The translations under genes were made by a program, and so were the position numbers. From NCBI GenBank assembly GCA_900554325.1, contig USHA01000021.1, positions 1 to 26,928 of the forward strand: 26,928 nucleotides of DNA. The letters are read 5' to 3'. Under the pieces are notes generated by a model. That model was not told where the DNA came from and made no database searches. It saw nothing but the letters and a program-made list of their open reading frames with translations. Origin of the DNA: an uncultured Collinsella sp. (GTDB taxonomy: Bacteria > Actinomycetota > Coriobacteriia > Coriobacteriales > Coriobacteriaceae). Positions 23,744 to 26,928 of this stretch are shown in pieces (the stretch's first letter is position 1; the number at the start of each line of letters is the position of its first letter).

Positions 23744-23747
23744 GTCG

Positions 23748-24767
23748 TCACTTTGCGGTTTTGACTTTGGTGGTGCCGGCAAGTGGCTTTTCGCCGGGAC
23801 GGGCCTTGGGACCAACGAGCGCATGCGGTTGATAGAGCTCTTCGAGGAAGTCGATCTCGGCGGGGGAGAGCGTTATGTCGAGCGCAGCTACGGCGTCGTC
23901 GACTCGCTCGGGCTTGGAACAACCTACGATGGGTGCCTCAACGCCACGCGCCCAGTGCCACGCCAGCGCAATCTGCGGCATTGGCACGTCGTGATCGGCA
24001 GCAACCTTGGCCACGCGCTCAACGACGGGCATGTCAATGGCGCGGTCATGGTCATACTTGTTGGCCATGGTCGTGTCGGTGGTGCCACGTGTGCTCGAGC
24101 TTTCCCACGTGGGGCGGCAGAGGTGTCCCGACGCCATGGGGCTGTATGGCGTAAGGGCCATGCCAAACTGGCGGCATACCGGAATCATCTCCCGCTCGTC
24201 CTCTCGGTACAGCAGATTGTAGTGGCACTGCATGCTCGTAAAGGGCGTCCATCCATGGTCGCGTGCGACGATCTGCAGGTTGTGCAGCTGATAGGCATAC
24301 ATGGCGCTGGCGCCGAGTGCGCGAACCTTGCCCTCGCGCACCAAGTCGTTGAGCGCCTCCATGGTCTCTTCCATGGGAACGTCGTAATCAAAGCGGTGGA
24401 TGATGTAGAGGTCTAGGTAATCGGTGCCCAAGCGCTTGAGCGAGCCTTCGATCTCGCGTTTGATGGCGTCGGCGGAAAGGCCGCCTTCGTTGAAGTGAAC
24501 CTTGCTGGCTAGCACGACGCTCTCGCGAGCGATACCCAGATTGCGCAGGGCGGCGCCTATGTACTCTTCGCTCGTGCCAAAGCTGTAGCAGTTCGCGGTA
24601 TCGATAAAGTTGATTCCGGTGTCGAGTGCGCGTTTGATGACGGCGCGTGTGTCGTCGGGTCCGATGGTCCACTGATGAAAGTCGGGGCTGGGTTCGCCAA
24701 AGCTCATGCCTCCCAGGCAGAGTTTAGAAACTTTGATGCCGGAATGGCCAAGGGTTGTGTACTGCAT
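23748..24767 (-). CDS. Aldo/keto reductase
   Basis: A 339-residue NADPH-dependent oxidoreductase with a TIM-barrel fold. The catalytic tetrad is visible: D56 and Y61 in FIDTANCYS, K89 in LASKVHF and H124 in YIIHRFD. LGTDYLDLY and the C-terminal IALAWHWARGVEAPIVGCSK (cofactor phosphate-binding) are family blocks. It is closest to the group of AKRs acting on aldehydes or sugars (YghZ/YajO-like); the substrate cannot be read from sequence. The ATG at 24767 has AAGGAG 8 nt upstream. First gene of a leftward operon, divergent from the LysR gene, which probably controls it through the 24808-24841 sites. Confidence 0.94.
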   Translation of the reverse strand: MQYTTLGHSGIKVSKLCLGGMSFGEPSPDFHQWTIGPDDTRAVIKRALDTGINFIDTANCYSFGTSEEYIGAALRNLGIARESVVLASKVHFNEGGLSADAIKREIEGSLKRLGTDYLDLYIIHRFDYDVPMEETMEALNDLVREGKVRALGASAMYAYQLHNLQIVARDHGWTPFTSMQCHYNLLYREDEREMIPVCRQFGMALTPYSPMASGHLCRPTWESSSTRGTTDTTMANKYDHDRAIDMPVVERVAKVAADHDVPMPQIALAWHWARGVEAPIVGCSKPERVDDAVAALDITLSPAEIDFLEELYQPHALVGPKARPGEKPLAGTTKVKTAK

Positions 24768-24807
24768 GCCATTCTCCTTGTTCTTGAGGGGATGGCTATA
24801 GCGTACG

Positions 24808-24841
24808 TTGATAGGTTGATAATGTATATTGCCTATATCAA
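24808..24841. promoter_or_regulatory. Candidate LysR operator sites in the divergent promoter region
   Basis: TTGATA occurs at 24808-24813 and 24816-24821, and its reverse complement TATCAA at 24836-24841, giving an inverted pair with 14 nt between 24816-24821 and 24836-24841. The AT-rich stretch lies midway between the reductase and LysR starts, as expected for LysR-type sites. Confidence 0.5.
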
Positions 24842-24918
24842 CTAGCTAGGTATACGGAATACATATGTGAAACGAAACGGACCGAATGGGGTTCTCCGTT
24901 GTGCACGAAGGAGCAAGC

Positions 24919-25800
24919 ATGGAGCTGCGAACGCTGCGTTATTTTCTTGCTGTGGCCCGCGAGGAAAACATGACCGAAGCTGCTAACGTGCTACATGTGA
25001 CGCAGCCCACGCTTTCGCGCCAGATAGCCGATCTTGAGCGCGAGCTGGGCGTGGAGCTGTTCGAGCGCACCAATCGATCATGTGTGCTCACGAGCGATGG
25101 CATGCGCCTGCGCCAGCGCGCCGAGGAGATCGTCTTGCTGATGGAACAGACCGAGCAAGAGTTGGCGGATCGGGAGCTCGGCATTGCGGGCGTTATCCGC
25201 ATTGGCGCCGGCGAAACCAAATCGATACGGCTGGTGCTCGATGTTTTTGCGGAGCTGCATCGGAGTTATCCCGGAGTGACGATTGAGCTCTATACCGGTA
25301 ACGCCGATGCGGTGGAGGAACGCTTGGAGCGTGGCCTGCTCGACTTTGCGTTGTTGCTGGAACCCGTTAACGTCGAGAAATACGAATGGATTCGCATGCC
25401 CGAGGCGGACCGAGTCGGTGCCGTTGTCGCTGCGAGCGGTCCATGGGGTGGCCGGGATGTGTTGACGCCTGCGGACGTGGCGAATATGCCACTGCTGGTG
25501 AGTTCGCGAACCTCGAATCGAGCGCTGGACCTGGAAGCGTGGTCGAGCGGCGTCCTCAGCGTTGACGAGCTCAATATCGTGGGGCATTTCGATCTTATCG
25601 GCAATGCATCACATTTGGTGCGCTCGGGCGCCGCGTGTGCAGTTGGCATTGGAAGCTTACTGCAGGTAGATGAATGCAGCGACCTGCGTTTTATCCCATT
25701 TGAGCCGCCACTTACCATTGCGTCGTATCTGGTGTGGAAAAAATATCGCCTGCGTTCCCGCGCCTGTGAAGAGTTTCTGAACCGCTTGAATAGGATGTGA
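24919..25800 (+). CDS. LysR family transcriptional regulator
   Basis: A 293-residue regulator. The N-terminal winged helix-turn-helix is canonical: MELRTLRYFLAVAREENMTE, AANVLHVTQPTLSRQIADLE, ELGVELFERTN. The C-terminal substrate-binding domain of ~200 residues begins near GVIRIGAGETKSIRLVLDVF. The ATG at 24919 is 5 nt after AAGGAG; an earlier ATG at 24886 lies before that site. It is divergent from the aldo/keto reductase operon, the classic arrangement for a LysR protein activating its neighbour; the inducer is unknown. The stop codon TGA at 25798 lies inside a hairpin repeat. Confidence 0.95.
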   Translation: MELRTLRYFLAVAREENMTEAANVLHVTQPTLSRQIADLERELGVELFERTNRSCVLTSDGMRLRQRAEEIVLLMEQTEQELADRELGIAGVIRIGAGETKSIRLVLDVFAELHRSYPGVTIELYTGNADAVEERLERGLLDFALLLEPVNVEKYEWIRMPEADRVGAVVAASGPWGGRDVLTPADVANMPLLVSSRTSNRALDLEAWSSGVLSVDELNIVGHFDLIGNASHLVRSGAACAVGIGSLLQVDECSDLRFIPFEPPLTIASYLVWKKYRLRSRACEEFLNRLNRM

Positions 25801-25825
25801 CAAAGGGGCAGTCCCTTTGCCGCAT
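25795..25825 (+). terminator. Diverged copy of the stop-codon hairpin repeat
   Basis: ATGTGACAAAGGG (25795-25807) pairs with CCCTTTGCCGCAT (25813-25825), with one mismatch and one G-U pair. It begins before and includes the LysR stop TGA, and is recognisably the same family as 20913-20944. It precedes the Dus start by 14 nt, so it may attenuate read-through. Confidence 0.6.
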
Positions 25826-25839
25826 TGATCTGAGAGTAG

Positions 25840-26799
25840 ATGTTGATGATTCTATCGTTGGCCCCCATGGAGGGGATTACCGGGCATGTGTTCCGTCGCG
25901 TGCATGCGGAGTGCTTTGGCGCGCTCGATTGTTATTACACGCCGTTTTTGCCGCCGCCGCGGGTGGGAAACCGCTTTGGCGGCAAGGCGCTTAAGGAGAT
26001 CGATCCTGCCAACAACCAGGGGCTCAACGTAGTGCCTCAGCTGATGTCCAAGAATGCGGACGAGTTTGTGTGGGCGGCGCAAGTGCTTGCCGACATGGGC
26101 TACCGCGAGGTCAATCTCAACCTTGGCTGCCCCTCGGGGACGGTTGTTGCCAAGGGCAAAGGATCGGGCTTTTTGCGCAACTTGGACGAGCTTGAGGTGT
26201 TCTTGAGTGACGTGTGTGAGCGCTCTCCGCTGCCGGTATCGGTCAAGACCAGGTTGGGGTTGGAGAGCGACGACGAATACGAGCGCGTGCTCGATCTATA
26301 TTGCCGCATGCCGCTGGCAGAGCTGATCGTGCATCCGCGCGTGCAGAAGGACCGTTATGCGGGCTCGCCGCGCAAAGAGTTTTATGGCGAGACGCTGGAT
26401 CGTGCGCCGTTCCCGGTCGCCTACAACGGCGATATTTTTGATCTTGAGGATATGGACGCGCTGGTGGAGGCCTATCCCGGCACGCGCCATGTGATGTTGG
26501 GGCGTGGCCTGCTCGCGAATCCCGCTCTGGCTCGCATGGTCAACGGCGGCCTTGCTGCCACGGCAGCCGAACTGCAGCGTTTCCACGACACGCTGTTTGC
26601 GGCCTATGCAGAAGAGATTGGCGGTAACGCGGTCTTTCGTATGAAGGAGTGGTGGTTCTACGCCAAGTGCGCTTTCGCCGACCCCACTACCGTTCACAAG
26701 CTCGTACGTAAGACCAAAAAGGTCGACGAATACCGCGCCGCCGTCGAGCGCGTCTTCCGCGAGCAGCCACTTGCGCCCATAGCCCGCTTCCACGGCTAG
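25840..26799 (+). CDS. tRNA-dihydrouridine synthase (Dus family)
   Basis: A 319-residue flavoenzyme that reduces specific uridines in the tRNA D-loop or variable arm. LAPMEGITGHVFRR is the N-terminal FMN-binding signature, NLNLGCPSG holds the catalytic Cys97, KTRLGLESDDEYE and LIVHPR the substrate and phosphate contacts, and YNGDIF with VMLGRGLLANP the barrel's final FMN loop. It ends in a C-terminal helical domain. The start is ATG at 25840 or 25846; both have only a weak purine-rich site upstream, and the 5' end sits just after the hairpin repeat. It is monocistronic with a hairpin directly after the stop. Dus subtype (A, B or C) is not assigned. Confidence 0.92.
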   Translation: MLMILSLAPMEGITGHVFRRVHAECFGALDCYYTPFLPPPRVGNRFGGKALKEIDPANNQGLNVVPQLMSKNADEFVWAAQVLADMGYREVNLNLGCPSGTVVAKGKGSGFLRNLDELEVFLSDVCERSPLPVSVKTRLGLESDDEYERVLDLYCRMPLAELIVHPRVQKDRYAGSPRKEFYGETLDRAPFPVAYNGDIFDLEDMDALVEAYPGTRHVMLGRGLLANPALARMVNGGLAATAAELQRFHDTLFAAYAEEIGGNAVFRMKEWWFYAKCAFADPTTVHKLVRKTKKVDEYRAAVERVFREQPLAPIARFHG

Positions 26800-26800
26800 C

Positions 26801-26846
26801 TAGTCATTGGGGACGTTCTTTAACGACTAGTCATTTAAGAACGTCC
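26801..26846 (+). terminator. Hairpin with nested direct repeat after the Dus gene
   Basis: GGACGTTCTT (26811-26820) pairs perfectly with AAGAACGTCC (26837-26846). TAGTCATT occurs at 26801-26808 and again at 26828-26835. It begins one base after the Dus stop and has no long T tail. It resembles a recurring intergenic hairpin more than a standard terminator. Confidence 0.55.
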
Positions 26847-26928
26847 ATTACAGTCGAAATTGTCAGCCCGGGCCCGTCTCGGGCTACGATTGAGGCGCGC
26901 CCAGAACGGGCCGCCGACCGGGCGCCCG
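26847..26928. other. Window edge, no gene assigned
   Basis: GC-rich sequence with a short stem, AGCCCG (26865-26870) with CGGGCT (26880-26885), and several GGGC/GCCC blocks. No coding frame can be supported in this length. Confidence 0.35.

Noticed and set aside
26855..26928. tRNA or CRISPR at the right edge
   Set aside because: No cloverleaf with a T-arm motif and no regularly spaced repeat; only short GC-rich stems.

Overview
The window looks like a chromosomal segment of a moderately high-GC Gram-positive gut actinobacterium of the class Coriobacteriia, most likely Collinsella or a close relative. This placement is an inference. It rests on lipoprotein signals, a sortase-like C-terminus, a LuxR regulator beside a giant surface protein, a CD1871A-type small CxxC protein with a membrane 4Fe-4S protein, GC-rich codon use with frequent GTG/TTG starts, and short intergenic hairpin repeats. 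No rRNA, tRNA, CRISPR array, transposase or phage gene is visible.

Layout, left to right. 1-2733: the N-terminal part of a divergent GyrB/ParE-like topoisomerase subunit, then an AAA ATPase with a C-terminal PD-(D/E)xK-like (DUF234-type) region. A nested 106-bp palindrome sits on the ATPase start. 2840-4218: a secreted lipoprotein and its terminator. 4266-9794: a ~1455-residue wall-anchored surface protein preceded on the same strand by a LuxR-type regulator. 10069-11592: a GC-rich PadR/DUF1700 operon with a clear promoter and operator, ending in a small membrane protein and a stub ORF. 11593-13458: a decayed zone with one intact unrecognised ORF, an AAA-ATPase remnant frameshifted at a base run, and a ureohydrolase (arginase-type) remnant that has lost metal ligands.

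13460-17510: a response regulator/histidine kinase pair divergent from a redox operon (small CxxC protein, polyferredoxin-like membrane protein, TlpA-like thioredoxin lipoprotein). The operon plausibly moves electrons or thiol equivalents across the membrane, perhaps under control of the two-component system. 17657-20944: a one-polypeptide MacB-like ABC transporter with a very large extracellular domain. 20960-22723: a three-TM protein gene bracketed by two inverted copies of a ~180-bp palindromic repeat. 22972-25800: an aldo/keto reductase, 88-aa protein and flavodoxin operon, divergent from a LysR regulator. 25840-26846: a tRNA-dihydrouridine synthase and a hairpin.

The least ordinary signals are three. 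First, the paired palindromic repeats have outer arms that differ between copies but are perfectly self-complementary within each copy. Second, the nested palindrome covers the translation start of the ATPase/nuclease-like gene. Third, hairpin repeats of one family are fused to the stop codons of unrelated genes. I found no complete, clearly new multi-gene system. These are the candidates worth testing.
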